Below, piece by piece: positions 1 to 8,284 of a DNA stretch of 64,000 bases. Where the stretch lies: assembly GCF_004421005.1 (NCBI RefSeq), contig NZ_CP038026.1:4960001-5024000 (forward strand), in the 5' to 3' direction. This stretch comes from Pseudoduganella plicata. Its GTDB lineage: Bacteria; Pseudomonadota; Gammaproteobacteria; Burkholderiales; Burkholderiaceae_D. Each line of letters starts with the position of its first letter. Positions within the stretch are counted from its first letter, which is position 1. The notes under the pieces are model-generated. The model saw nothing but the letters and a program-made list of their open reading frames with translations, was not told the DNA's origin and made no database searches. The translations under genes were made by a program, and so were the position numbers.

Positions 1-992
1 CGAAAGATCCGCGCGTGGTGCAGGTGATGGCGGGCCTGGCCGGCGAATACGACGTCGTGCTGGTGGTGCGCAGCGACGGCGTGCTGGCCGCGGACATCCG
101 CCCGCTGGTGCGCGTGTCGATCACCGTCATCGTCGAGCAGGATGGCCGGCGCGAGATGGGCTCGGCCGGCGGCGGCGGCCGTTACGACTACAGCTATTTC
201 ACGGACGAGCTGCTGACCCAGTATGCCGAGGAAGCCGTCAAGGGCGCGCTGGTGAACCTGGATTCGCGCCCGGCACCGGCCGGCCCGATGACCGTCGTGC
301 TGGGACCGGGCTGGCCCGGCATCCTGCTGCACGAGGCGATCGGCCACGGCCTGGAAGGCGACTTCAACCGCAAGGGCTCGTCCACGTTCTCCGGCCGCAT
401 TGGCGAACGCGTGGCGGCGAAGGGTGTCACGGTCGTGGACGACGGCACGCTGGCGGACCGCCGCGGCTCGCTCAACATCGACGACGAAGGCAACCCGACG
501 CAGTGCACGACCTTGATCGAGGACGGCATCCTGCGCGGCTACATCCAGGATACGATGAACGCGCGCCTGATGAAGATGCCCGTGACGGGCAACGCCCGCC
601 GCGAATCGTTCGCCCACCTGCCGATGCCGCGCATGACGAACACGTACATGCTGGCCGGCGACAAGGACCCGGAAGAGATCCTCAAGTCCGTCAAGAACGG
701 CCTGTATGCGGTCAACTTCGGCGGCGGCCAGGTCGACATCACCAACGGCAAGTTCGTTTTCTCCGCCAGCGAGGCCTACATGATCGAGAACGGCAAGGTG
801 ACGTACCCGGTCAAGGGCGCGACCCTGATCGGCAACGGCCCGGACGTGCTGAACCGCGTCTCGATGATCGGCAACGACATGAAGCTCGACCCGGGCGTGG
901 GCGTGTGCGGCAAGGAAGGCCAGAGCGTGCCGGTGGGCGTGGGCCAGCCAACCCTGCGCATCGACGGTGTGACGGTGGGCGGCACGGCGTAA
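1..992 (+). CDS. tldD: Metalloprotease TldD, 3' part (gene starts before the window)
   Basis: The reading frame is open from base 3 to the stop at 990-992, so about 329 residues of the C-terminal part are present. E. coli TldD is about 480 residues long. The zinc-binding HExxxH motif is visible in 'LLHEAIGHGLEGD', and the stretch 'LAADIRPLVRVSITV' is typical of the family. TldD forms a cytoplasmic heterodimer with TldE/PmbA that cleaves small unfolded peptides, matures some ribosomally made peptides and degrades the CcdA antitoxin; this is family knowledge. No tldE homologue lies in the window. A strong intrinsic terminator follows at once, so tldD is the last gene of its unit. The true start cannot be judged from here. 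Confidence 0.95.
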   Translation, partial: KDPRVVQVMAGLAGEYDVVLVVRSDGVLAADIRPLVRVSITVIVEQDGRREMGSAGGGGRYDYSYFTDELLTQYAEEAVKGALVNLDSRPAPAGPMTVVLGPGWPGILLHEAIGHGLEGDFNRKGSSTFSGRIGERVAAKGVTVVDDGTLADRRGSLNIDDEGNPTQCTTLIEDGILRGYIQDTMNARLMKMPVTGNARRESFAHLPMPRMTNTYMLAGDKDPEEILKSVKNGLYAVNFGGGQVDITNGKFVFSASEAYMIENGKVTYPVKGATLIGNGPDVLNRVSMIGNDMKLDPGVGVCGKEGQSVPVGVGQPTLRIDGVTVGGTA

Positions 993-1010
993 CACGGCGC
1001 CACCCAAAGC

Positions 1011-1035
1011 AAAGGCGCCCGCGGGCGCCTTTTTT
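1011..1035 (+). terminator. Intrinsic terminator after tldD
   Basis: A perfect GC-rich hairpin (AAAGGCGCC, loop CGCG, GGCGCCTTT) is followed by a run of T. It sits 19 nt after the tldD stop. The A run on its other side means it could also stop the minus-strand receptor gene that ends at 1113. Confidence 0.9.
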
Positions 1036-1051
1036 GTTGCGACAAAAAACC

Positions 1052-1094
1052 GGTGACAGGCACCTATCTCCTGCGGAAACAGGTGCCTGTCACC
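1052..1094. repeat. GGTGACAGGC-family inverted repeat, copy 1
   Basis: Perfect 14-bp arms, GGTGACAGGCACCT at 1052-1065 and its reverse complement at 1081-1094, enclose a 15-nt loop. The same core occurs at 10715-10764 and 25527-25626. It lies between two convergent genes and just after a terminator, as is typical of REP-like elements. It has no T run of its own. Confidence 0.75.
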
Positions 1095-1112
1095 AATGCA
1101 TCACGCGCTGAC

Positions 1113-3800
1113 TCAGAACGAGTACGAACCCCGCAGGTACAGCGCGCGGCCGATCGGGTCGGTGTAGCGCGGATCGTAGCCCTTCTGGAATACCGTACCC
1201 TGGTTGCTGAACGGCGGTTCCTTGTCGAGGATGTTCTTCACGCCGGCCGTCAGGCTGACGTTCTTGAAGCCCGTGTACGTCGTCGACAGATTGACGAGGC
1301 TGTATGACGGCACGTGGTTGCGGAACTGGTCGTCGACCAGGTTCTGGTCTTCATAGCCCGTCTTGAAGTTGTGCGCCAAGGTTGCGCTCCACGCGCCCAG
1401 ACGCCACGAAATGGCGGCGTTGTGGCGCCAGCGGAAGACCACGTAGTTGTCCGCATAACGGCCCACGTTCTGGACGTACTCACCGTCGCGTTCGTTCTGA
1501 TACTCGTACTTGTGGATGTACGTACCGTCCAGCGTGAACGTGAAGTTGCCGTAGTCCGTACGCGGTGCGCGCAGCGTCAGGCTGACGTCGACACCGTCCG
1601 TGCGCACCTTGCCCAGGTTTTCGTTCAGGTCCAGGATCGCGTTCGGCGAGCCGTCCGGATTGCGCAGGAAGCGGTCGGCGTATTTCTCGTAGTTGCCGTA
1701 GATCGTCTGCTCGGGCAGGGCGCCGATCTTCTCGCGCAGGTGGATGTTGAAGTAGTCCAGCGCCAGCGTGACGGCAGGCGTCGGCTCGAACACGGCGCCC
1801 AGCGCAAAGGTCCGCGATTTCTCAGGTTGCAGGTCCTTGTTACCGCCTTGCAGCTTGAACTGCTGCAGGTCGCAGTCGCGCAGCGGGTTCGAGCCGGGTT
1901 GCGGTACGCCGCCCGGGCACAGGATCGGATCGTTGTACGAGTTGCTGGTGTCGTTGCGCGACAGCGGAGCGTTTTTCTCGAACAGGGTCGGCGCCCGGAA
2001 GCCCGTGCTGGCCGAACCGCGCAGCACGAAGCTCTTCACGGGCTGGTAACGGAACGATGCCTTCGGATTGGTGGTGCTGCCCACGTCGCTGTAGTGGTCC
2101 CAGCGGGCGGCCAGCGACGCTTCCAGGTTCTGCGTAAACGGCAGGTTGATCTCGCCGAACACGGCCTGGATGGTGCGGCTGCCGGACTTCGGCAGCGAGC
2201 CGGACAGGCCCGAGCTGGTCGCCTGGCTGGCGATGTCGCGGTTGACGTTGAATTCGGCCTTCTCGTGACGCAGCTCGGTGCCCAGTGCCACGGCCAGCTT
2301 GCCGCCGCCCATGTCCATCAGTTCGCGGCTGCCTTTCAGGTCGAACGCGGTGACGGCGTTCTTTGCATCCTGCACGCGGCCGCGCAGCGCCGTCGTGGCC
2401 AGGTAGGCGCGGCCCGCTTCGTTCTGCAGGCCGAACGGGTTCAGGATGCCGTTGCGTACGCCCGCCGCGAACGACGCGTCCTGCACATAGCCGTTGGTGA
2501 ATTCTTCCTGCGACCGGCTGACGGAGTGCGACAGGCCGCCCTGGTAATCCCAGCCGGCGACGATGCCTTCCAGCGAACCGAGGAAGCGGTCGCCCGAACC
2601 GCGCGACAGGATCTGGCGCTGGCCCGCTTCGGTGGGCCGCCAGTTGACGGACAGCGGGCTGCCCGACAGGCCGGCCTGCGCCGGCACGCCGCCAGAGTTG
2701 CCCGGGTAGTAGGGGCTCGTGGCCGGCAGGGTCAGGTCCGTCTGTGGCGGTGGCGCGGTGCGCCCGTTGACCTTGTTCTCCGAGTGAAGCACTTCGAAGG
2801 TGGCCGTGTGATCGGCGCCCAGCTTGAGGCTGGCACGGCCGAACACGGTGGCGCGTTCTTGTTCCGGCAGGTCGTCGATCTGGCGCGTGTAATCCTGGCG
2901 GCACGTGCCGTTGGTGGGGTGCGGGACCGACAGCGGCGCATTGCAGCCGGTCGGATTGCCCGGGTTGCCCTGCACGCCGGTGACGGGATCGAAGTAGTTG
3001 CCGGGGAAGGTCGTGCCCGACGTCAGGTTCAGCCCGCGCGACGGAATCACGCCGGTCGACGAGAAATCGCGCTGCTGCGAGGTCAGCACGTCCTGCTTGT
3101 GGTAATCGGCCACGGCCAGCACGGCCCAGCCGTCGCGGGCCAGGTCGCCGGCACCCGTGGTGACGTTGGCGCGGCGCTCGCGGCCGCCCGTCTCCTGCGG
3201 CAGCACCGTTTCGATTGCAACGGTAGTCTGCTGCACCGAGCGGCGCGTGATGAAGTTGATGACGCCGCCGATGGCGTCGGTGCCGTAGATGGCGGAGGCG
3301 CCGTCGCGCAGCACCTCGACGCGCTCCAGCGCGGCAACGGGAATCAGGTTCAGGTCGACACTGGCGCCGTCGTACGGATGGCTCGCCAGGCGGCGGCCGT
3401 TCAGCAGTACGAGGGTCTTGTCGCCACCCAGGCCGCGCAGGTCGGCCGTGGCCTGGCCGCCTGTGGGCAAGCCGCTGGCATTGCCGCCCACGGCGTTGGC
3501 TGCGCCGAAGCTGCTCTGGTTGGCAGGGATGCGGTCCAGCACTTCCTGGGCCGTGGTCAAGCCTTGCTTGACGAATTCTTCCGCCTTGAACACCGTCAGC
3601 GGCGTGGCGGTTTCGTTGACGAGGCGTTTGATGGACGAGCCCGTGATCTCCACGCGCATCATCTGGCCTTCGCCGGCGGCTGCGTCCTGTTGGGCGAACG
3701 CGGGTGCGAATGCGGGCAATGCTGCAATACCGATGCAAAGCGGCCGCGCAATGCGACCGAACTGTCCTGCTCCGAATTTTCCTGCTCTTTTCTTAGCCAA
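1113..3800 (-). CDS. TonB-dependent outer-membrane receptor (1 of 5 in cluster)
   Basis: A protein of 895 residues that takes up an unknown ligand across the outer membrane with energy from TonB. It has a signal peptide of about 36 residues ending 'PAFAPAFA', then the 'VEITGSSIKR' motif shared by all five receptors of this cluster. The plug domain lies at about 75-190 ('LRGLGGDKTLVLLNGRRLAS', 'VEVLRDGASAIYGTDAIGGVINFI') and a 22-strand-type barrel runs to the C-terminal aromatic end 'LYLRGSYSF'. The start codon is TTG, chosen because GGGAGAG lies just upstream and no ATG occurs before the mature region. Such receptors serve siderophores, oligosaccharides, peptides or vitamins; nothing here fixes the substrate. 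Confidence 0.93.
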   Translation of the reverse strand: MAKKRAGKFGAGQFGRIARPLCIGIAALPAFAPAFAQQDAAAGEGQMMRVEITGSSIKRLVNETATPLTVFKAEEFVKQGLTTAQEVLDRIPANQSSFGAANAVGGNASGLPTGGQATADLRGLGGDKTLVLLNGRRLASHPYDGASVDLNLIPVAALERVEVLRDGASAIYGTDAIGGVINFITRRSVQQTTVAIETVLPQETGGRERRANVTTGAGDLARDGWAVLAVADYHKQDVLTSQQRDFSSTGVIPSRGLNLTSGTTFPGNYFDPVTGVQGNPGNPTGCNAPLSVPHPTNGTCRQDYTRQIDDLPEQERATVFGRASLKLGADHTATFEVLHSENKVNGRTAPPPQTDLTLPATSPYYPGNSGGVPAQAGLSGSPLSVNWRPTEAGQRQILSRGSGDRFLGSLEGIVAGWDYQGGLSHSVSRSQEEFTNGYVQDASFAAGVRNGILNPFGLQNEAGRAYLATTALRGRVQDAKNAVTAFDLKGSRELMDMGGGKLAVALGTELRHEKAEFNVNRDIASQATSSGLSGSLPKSGSRTIQAVFGEINLPFTQNLEASLAARWDHYSDVGSTTNPKASFRYQPVKSFVLRGSASTGFRAPTLFEKNAPLSRNDTSNSYNDPILCPGGVPQPGSNPLRDCDLQQFKLQGGNKDLQPEKSRTFALGAVFEPTPAVTLALDYFNIHLREKIGALPEQTIYGNYEKYADRFLRNPDGSPNAILDLNENLGKVRTDGVDVSLTLRAPRTDYGNFTFTLDGTYIHKYEYQNERDGEYVQNVGRYADNYVVFRWRHNAAISWRLGAWSATLAHNFKTGYEDQNLVDDQFRNHVPSYSLVNLSTTYTGFKNVSLTAGVKNILDKEPPFSNQGTVFQKGYDPRYTDPIGRALYLRGSYSF

Positions 3801-3918
3801 AACTCTCTCCCGATGTTGAGAAAAAATGGTGCAGCTCCTTGATGCGATGTAAACATTTGGTCACAGCGCTCAGAAGCACACTTTGACACGGCCTTGATCT
3901 TTAGAAAACTAAAGGCGA

Positions 3919-3947
3919 TAAAAAATGGGGCCGAAGCCCCATTTTTG
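3919..3947 (-). terminator. Intrinsic terminator of the second receptor gene
   Basis: ATGGGGC and GCCCCAT form a 7-bp stem with a CGAA loop at 3925-3942. It is flanked by A on the left and T on the right, so it can work in both directions. It lies 24 nt past the stop codon of the minus-strand receptor gene. Confidence 0.85.
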
Positions 3948-3970
3948 TTGTAACGACCGCAACTGGACGG

Positions 3971-6859
3971 TCAGAACGTATAACGAACGCCCGCGCTGAA
4001 GTACCGGCCCAGGGCACCGCTGTAGTCCAGCGGGTTGTAGCCGGCAGCGCCATAGGTCAGCGGATCGAGCGGTGGTTCCTTGTCGAACACGTTCTGGATC
4101 GTGGCGAAGAATTCGGCCTTCGGCGTGAAGCGGTACTTGGCCGTCAGGTCCAGCGTCGTGAACGAGCTGATCTTGCAACCGCCTGGCGCGTCGCCGCCAC
4201 CGGCCGATTCGGCGAAGTGGAATGCGCACCCATCCGGATCGTCCTTGAAGTTCGTGTTGTCGAACTTGCCGCGATGGTTGACGACGCCGGAGATGCGCAG
4301 CGGGCCGCGGTCCCAGGTCAGGCCGAGGTTGACGCGGTTATCCGGCGTGCCGATGCAGTTCGTCACGTCGCAGTTGCCGTGTGTGCCTGCATAATCCACG
4401 GTCGTGCCGTCCTGTTCGGTACGCTCGAACTTGAACATGTGGGTCCACTTGATATCGGCCGTCAGGTTGCCCGCGTCCCCCATCTGGAACGTGGTGCGCG
4501 CATCCAGGTCGACGCCGTTGACCTTGGTCGAGTTGGAGTTGACGTAGTTGGTCAGCACCGCGATGACCGCGCCCGGATCGCCGGCCACGCCCGGTACGGC
4601 CGAGCCAGGATCGCGCACCACGTGACCGGCCGCGATCGCCGCACCGGTACCTTCCTGGTTGATCTCGTTCTTGCGCTTGATCTGCCAGGCGTCCAGGGAA
4701 ATGCTGGTGCGCGGCAGCGGATCCCACACCGCGCCGATCGAATAGCTCTTCGAGCGTTCAGGCGACAGGTCGGGGTTGGGCGACGTGATCACTGCCACCG
4801 AGGACGCTGTGCAGGCCTGGGTAACGCCCAGCGCGCAGCGCAGCGGGTCCGATGCGGTGGAGTAGGCCGCCAAACCGCCGCGGCCGTTCTCCGCCGCGCT
4901 CGGTGCGCGGAAGCCCCGCGCAAACGTCCCCCGCAGCGCGAAGCTGCGTACCGGCGTCCATTTCACGCCCAGCTTGGGCGTGTAGGAGTTGCCGACGTCG
5001 TTGAAGTGGTCATAGCGCAGCGCGGCCGACAGTTCCAGTGTCCGGTGCACCGGCGCCAGCAGCTCGGCATACAGCGCGGCCGAGTTGCGCTGGCCTTCGT
5101 AGGCCGAGTAGCCCAGGCCGATGATGTTGCCGCGCTCCGTGCCCGCAGTCGGTTGCAGTTCGGTCGAATCATGACGGAACTCGGCACCCACCGCCAGGCC
5201 GATGGCGCCGCCCGGCAGCTGGCCGATTTCGCGCGAGGCCTTGACGTCCGCCAGCGCCAGGCGTGTGACCGCATCGTTCGAGATCGATGGCGACAGGGCG
5301 GCATACAACGCCTGGGAGTTCAGGCCCGAGTTCTCGCCGATGCGCCAGAAGGTACCGGCCGGCAGGGCCGCATACGCCGCGCTGCCGGCGTTGGCCGCCG
5401 CGACGTTCGCCGCGGTCGGGTTGAGCAGTGCAAACGCCACGTCGCGCTGCAGATAGCCGGAACGGTCGTTCTTGGTCTTGCTTTGCGAGAACAGGATGGC
5501 GCTGTCGATATCCCAGCCCGCCGCCGAGCCCTTCAGGCCGGCCACGGCGCGTACGAAGTTCGATTCCACATTGCTGACGCGCGGACCCACGTCCCAGGCC
5601 AGGTAGCGCACCCGTGCCGCCGAACCGAAGTACGGGTTGTCCGGATGGGCCGCGCCCAGCGAAACGCCGGCGTTGTTGACCGGGCCGCCAGGATAGCCGA
5701 CGCTGTTATGCACACCCGATGGCGTGGTCCACGACTCCGAATCGCTGTGGTAGCCGTTCAGCTCGACGTACGCCTGCCAGCCATCGTTCAGCTGGAACGT
5801 CGCCCGGCTGAACAGGTTCAGCGTTTCCTGGCGCGGCTGGATCTGGTTGTATTGCTGCGTCGCGTCGATCAGGCAGCCGCCCAGCGGATCGCCTTGCGGG
5901 TGGCTGGTCAGGTTGGCGCAGTTCGCGCCGGGGAACGTACGGGTAAAGCCATTGCCTGCCACCATGCTGTCGCGGCTCCAGTAACGCCCGCCTGCCGCGG
6001 GGTTCAGCACATTGCCGATGATGGAGCTGGTGGCCGAGCCGGCATTGACGATCGCGCCGCTGCCGCCCAGGGATTCCTGGGCCGAGAAGCCGAAGTCGCG
6101 CAGGTCGGCACGGCCGACGGCGCCGCGGTCGCCACGGTCGCGGTTCCACACTTCCTTCTTCTTGCCATACTCGGCGGAGAACAGGAAGTTGTAGCGGTCC
6201 CTCTCCAGGTCGCCCACGCCGTGGGTAACCGCGAGCCGGGTATCGCCGCCGTCGCTTTCATTGGACAGGCCCTGGCTGGCGCGCACGGTGGTGCCCACGT
6301 AATCCTTGCGCAGGATGACGTTGACAACGCCGGCAATGGCGTCGGAACCGTAAATCGCGGACGCGCCATCCTTGAGGATCTCGACACGCTCGACGGCTTC
6401 GGCGGGGATGATGTTCAGGTCGGCAAAGACTTTCTGCCCGTCGTCGGCCAGGCCGTACGGCGCAATGCGGCGGCCGTTCAGCAGCACCAGCGTGGAGGCG
6501 GAGCCGAGGCCGCGCAGCGAGATGCCCGATGCACCCGAGGCGAAACCGCTGCCGAAGGTGGTTGGCACGGAGCCCTGGTTGTCAACCGCCAGCGTCTGCA
6601 GCAGTTCGGCGACCGTTGTCTTGCCGGACTTTTCGATGTCGGCGCGGTTGACCGTCTGTACGGGGGACGCCGTTTCCGCCTGCGAGCGGCGGATGTTCGA
6701 ACCGGTGATTTCGACACGCTGCATAGGCTGCGCGCCGGCCGGTGGCGGCGTCTGGGCCTGGGCCTGGCCTGCCATCATACTGAGCAGCAGCGGGGCGGTG
6801 GCCAGAGGGAAGATACGTCGGACAACGCCCGGCAAAGGGCGCATTCTTGGTAGGTTCAT
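3971..6859 (-). CDS. TonB-dependent outer-membrane receptor (2 of 5 in cluster)
   Basis: An outer-membrane receptor of 962 residues. I chose the ATG at 6859 because GGAG lies 8 nt before it and a normal signal peptide follows (positive 'RMRPLPGVVRR', hydrophobic stretch, 'GQAQA' cleavage). An upstream in-frame ATG at 6955 would add 32 residues ahead of the signal. The 'VEITGSNIRR' motif, plug ('LRGLGSASTLVLLNGRR', 'VERVEILKDGASAIYGSDAIAGVVNVIL') and C-terminal 'FSAGVRYTF' are all present. Its plug and its end ('PLTYGAAGYNPLDYSGALGRYF') are strikingly like those of the receptor at 17648-20440, so these two are the closest paralogues in the cluster. The substrate is unknown. Confidence 0.93.
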   Translation of the reverse strand: MNLPRMRPLPGVVRRIFPLATAPLLLSMMAGQAQAQTPPPAGAQPMQRVEITGSNIRRSQAETASPVQTVNRADIEKSGKTTVAELLQTLAVDNQGSVPTTFGSGFASGASGISLRGLGSASTLVLLNGRRIAPYGLADDGQKVFADLNIIPAEAVERVEILKDGASAIYGSDAIAGVVNVILRKDYVGTTVRASQGLSNESDGGDTRLAVTHGVGDLERDRYNFLFSAEYGKKKEVWNRDRGDRGAVGRADLRDFGFSAQESLGGSGAIVNAGSATSSIIGNVLNPAAGGRYWSRDSMVAGNGFTRTFPGANCANLTSHPQGDPLGGCLIDATQQYNQIQPRQETLNLFSRATFQLNDGWQAYVELNGYHSDSESWTTPSGVHNSVGYPGGPVNNAGVSLGAAHPDNPYFGSAARVRYLAWDVGPRVSNVESNFVRAVAGLKGSAAGWDIDSAILFSQSKTKNDRSGYLQRDVAFALLNPTAANVAAANAGSAAYAALPAGTFWRIGENSGLNSQALYAALSPSISNDAVTRLALADVKASREIGQLPGGAIGLAVGAEFRHDSTELQPTAGTERGNIIGLGYSAYEGQRNSAALYAELLAPVHRTLELSAALRYDHFNDVGNSYTPKLGVKWTPVRSFALRGTFARGFRAPSAAENGRGGLAAYSTASDPLRCALGVTQACTASSVAVITSPNPDLSPERSKSYSIGAVWDPLPRTSISLDAWQIKRKNEINQEGTGAAIAAGHVVRDPGSAVPGVAGDPGAVIAVLTNYVNSNSTKVNGVDLDARTTFQMGDAGNLTADIKWTHMFKFERTEQDGTTVDYAGTHGNCDVTNCIGTPDNRVNLGLTWDRGPLRISGVVNHRGKFDNTNFKDDPDGCAFHFAESAGGGDAPGGCKISSFTTLDLTAKYRFTPKAEFFATIQNVFDKEPPLDPLTYGAAGYNPLDYSGALGRYFSAGVRYTF

Positions 6860-6977
6860 GCACTTCTCCAAAAAGGACGATGGTTTTTTTCGTGAGAGGC
6901 CTTTGTTATACCGGAGACAACGCCGCTGCGAGCAATTCCGTATCATGTGCGCCACACAGTTCCTGCGGACAATTTGC

Positions 6978-7007
6978 TTGCCAACCGGTCGTCCTTGTTG
7001 TTATAGT
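6978..7007 (+). promoter_or_regulatory. Predicted sigma70 promoter of the aroG leader
   Basis: TTGCCA at 6978-6983 and TATAGT at 7002-7007 are 18 bp apart, each one base from consensus. Transcription would start near 7014, about 20 nt before the leader-peptide ATG at 7034. Confidence 0.65.
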
Positions 7008-7033
7008 GATTCGCATCTCACCAGGACGACTCC

Positions 7034-7102
7034 ATGCACCACTGCGTTTTCTTTGCCGGCTTCTTTTATTTTTGGCTCCCTGCCCACAAGGCGGTTGAGT
7101 AG
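7034..7102 (+). CDS. Aromatic-rich leader peptide (attenuator of aroG)
   Basis: A 22-codon open frame starts at an ATG with AGGA 7 nt upstream and begins MHHCVFFAGFFYFW, ending LPAHKAVE. Seven of residues 6-14 are aromatic (five Phe, one Tyr, one Trp), which chance would hardly give. It lies between a good promoter and an intrinsic terminator, and the next gene is a DAHP synthase, the first enzyme of aromatic amino-acid synthesis. This is the layout of pheA- and trp-type leader peptides. By inference, ribosome stalling on scarce Phe, Tyr or Trp tRNA would allow read-through into aroG. I do not recall this leader as a named element for this gene. It is too short for ordinary gene callers. Confidence 0.8.
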   Translation: MHHCVFFAGFFYFWLPAHKAVE

Positions 7103-7179
7103 AGGCCGGTTCACGTAGCAGCACAGCGAGAGTCCCACCCAATACCCAAGAGACCGCCAGCGATGGCGGTCTTTTTTTT
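7090..7179 (+). terminator. aroG attenuator: antiterminator arm and intrinsic terminator
   Basis: The terminator stem GACCGCCA (7152-7159), loop GCGA, TGGCGGTC (7164-7171) is followed by eight T. The sequence GGCGGT at 7090-7095, inside the last codons of the leader peptide, is complementary to ACCGCC at 7153-7158, the 5' arm of the terminator. A ribosome that reaches the stop at 7100-7102 would cover 7090-7095 and let the terminator form. One stalled on the aromatic codons at 7049-7075 would leave it free to pair and prevent termination. The folding is my reading by eye. Confidence 0.75.
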
Positions 7180-7215
7180 CGGCAGAATTTTTACAAGCTA
7201 TTTTAGGAGAGCACC

Positions 7216-8274
7216 ATGCAACGCACCGACGACCTGCGCATTCGCGAGATGAAGGAACTGACGCCCCCGGCGCACCTGATCCGCGAATTCCCCTGCACCG
7301 AGGCGGCTTCGCAGACCGCGTCCGCGGCGCGCATTGCGCTGCACCGCATCCTGCACGGCCAGGACGACCGCCTGATGGTCGTCGTGGGGCCATGCTCGAT
7401 CCACGATCCGAAGGCCGCAATGGAATACGCGCGCCGCCTGGTCGAAGTGCGTTCGCGCCTGCAGGGCGACCTGGAAATCGTCATGCGCGTCTACTTCGAG
7501 AAGCCGCGCACGACGGTGGGCTGGAAAGGCATGATCAACGATCCGTACATGGACAACAGCTTCCGCATCAACGACGGCCTGCGCATGGCGCGCGAGCTGC
7601 TGCGCAATATCAATGAACTGGGCCTGCCGGCCGGCACCGAGTTCCTCGACGTGATCAGCCCGCAGTACATCGCCGACCTGATCGCCTGGGGCGCCATCGG
7701 CGCGCGCACGACCGAATCGCAGGTGCACCGCGAGCTGGCGTCGGGGCTGTCCTGCCCCGTCGGCTTCAAGAACGGCACGGATGGCAACACGAAGATTGCC
7801 GTCGAGGCCATCAAGGCCGCCTCGCAGCCGCACCACTTCCTGTCCGTGACGAAAGGTGGCCACTCGGCCATCGTCTCGACCAACGGCAACGAGGACTGCC
7901 ACATCATCCTGCGCGGCGGCAAGACCCCGAACTACGACGCGGCCAGCGTCGACGAAGCCTGCAAGGCCATCGCCGGCTACGGTCTCGCTGCGCGCCTGAT
8001 GATCGACGCGTCGCACGCGAACAGCTCGAAGAAGCCGGAAAACCAGGTGCCCGTCTGCGCCGATATCGCCGGGCAAGTGGCCGGCGGCGACGACCGCATC
8101 GTCGGCGTGATGGTGGAATCGCACCTCGTCGCCGGGCGGCAGGATCTGGTGCCGGGCAAGGAGCTGACGTACGGCCAGTCCGTCACGGACGGCTGCATCG
8201 ACTGGGACTCGACCGTGCAGGTGCTGGACAACCTGGCCGCCGCCGTGCGCCAGCGCCGCCTGCGCCAGGACTGA
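7216..8274 (+). CDS. aroG: 3-deoxy-7-phosphoheptulonate (DAHP) synthase, AroG/F/H type
   Basis: This enzyme condenses phosphoenolpyruvate and erythrose-4-phosphate to DAHP, the entry step of the shikimate pathway, in the cytoplasm. The 352 residues match the length of the E. coli class I enzymes. Family motifs are in order: 'VVGPCSIHDPKAAMEYARRL', 'DNSFRINDGL', 'GFKNGTDGN' and the metal-site stretch 'DASHANSSKKPENQ'. The ATG has AGGAG 6 nt upstream. The gene lies 36 nt after the attenuator terminator, so it is probably controlled by aromatic amino-acid supply at the level of transcription. Which amino acid inhibits the enzyme itself cannot be read by eye. The next gene follows after 10 nt. 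Confidence 0.96.
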   Translation: MQRTDDLRIREMKELTPPAHLIREFPCTEAASQTASAARIALHRILHGQDDRLMVVVGPCSIHDPKAAMEYARRLVEVRSRLQGDLEIVMRVYFEKPRTTVGWKGMINDPYMDNSFRINDGLRMARELLRNINELGLPAGTEFLDVISPQYIADLIAWGAIGARTTESQVHRELASGLSCPVGFKNGTDGNTKIAVEAIKAASQPHHFLSVTKGGHSAIVSTNGNEDCHIILRGGKTPNYDAASVDEACKAIAGYGLAARLMIDASHANSSKKPENQVPVCADIAGQVAGGDDRIVGVMVESHLVAGRQDLVPGKELTYGQSVTDGCIDWDSTVQVLDNLAAAVRQRRLRQD

Positions 8275-8284
8275 CGGGCGCGGC

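Noticed and set aside
1314..3842. An 842-codon open frame opposite receptor 1, and similar very long antisense frames at 10363-13782, 17552-20485, 32407-35262 and 42591-45965
   Set aside because: They mirror the codon positions of well-supported genes on the other strand, are composed of Arg/Ala/Val/His-rich sequence without domains or ribosome sites, and are expected in very GC-rich DNA.
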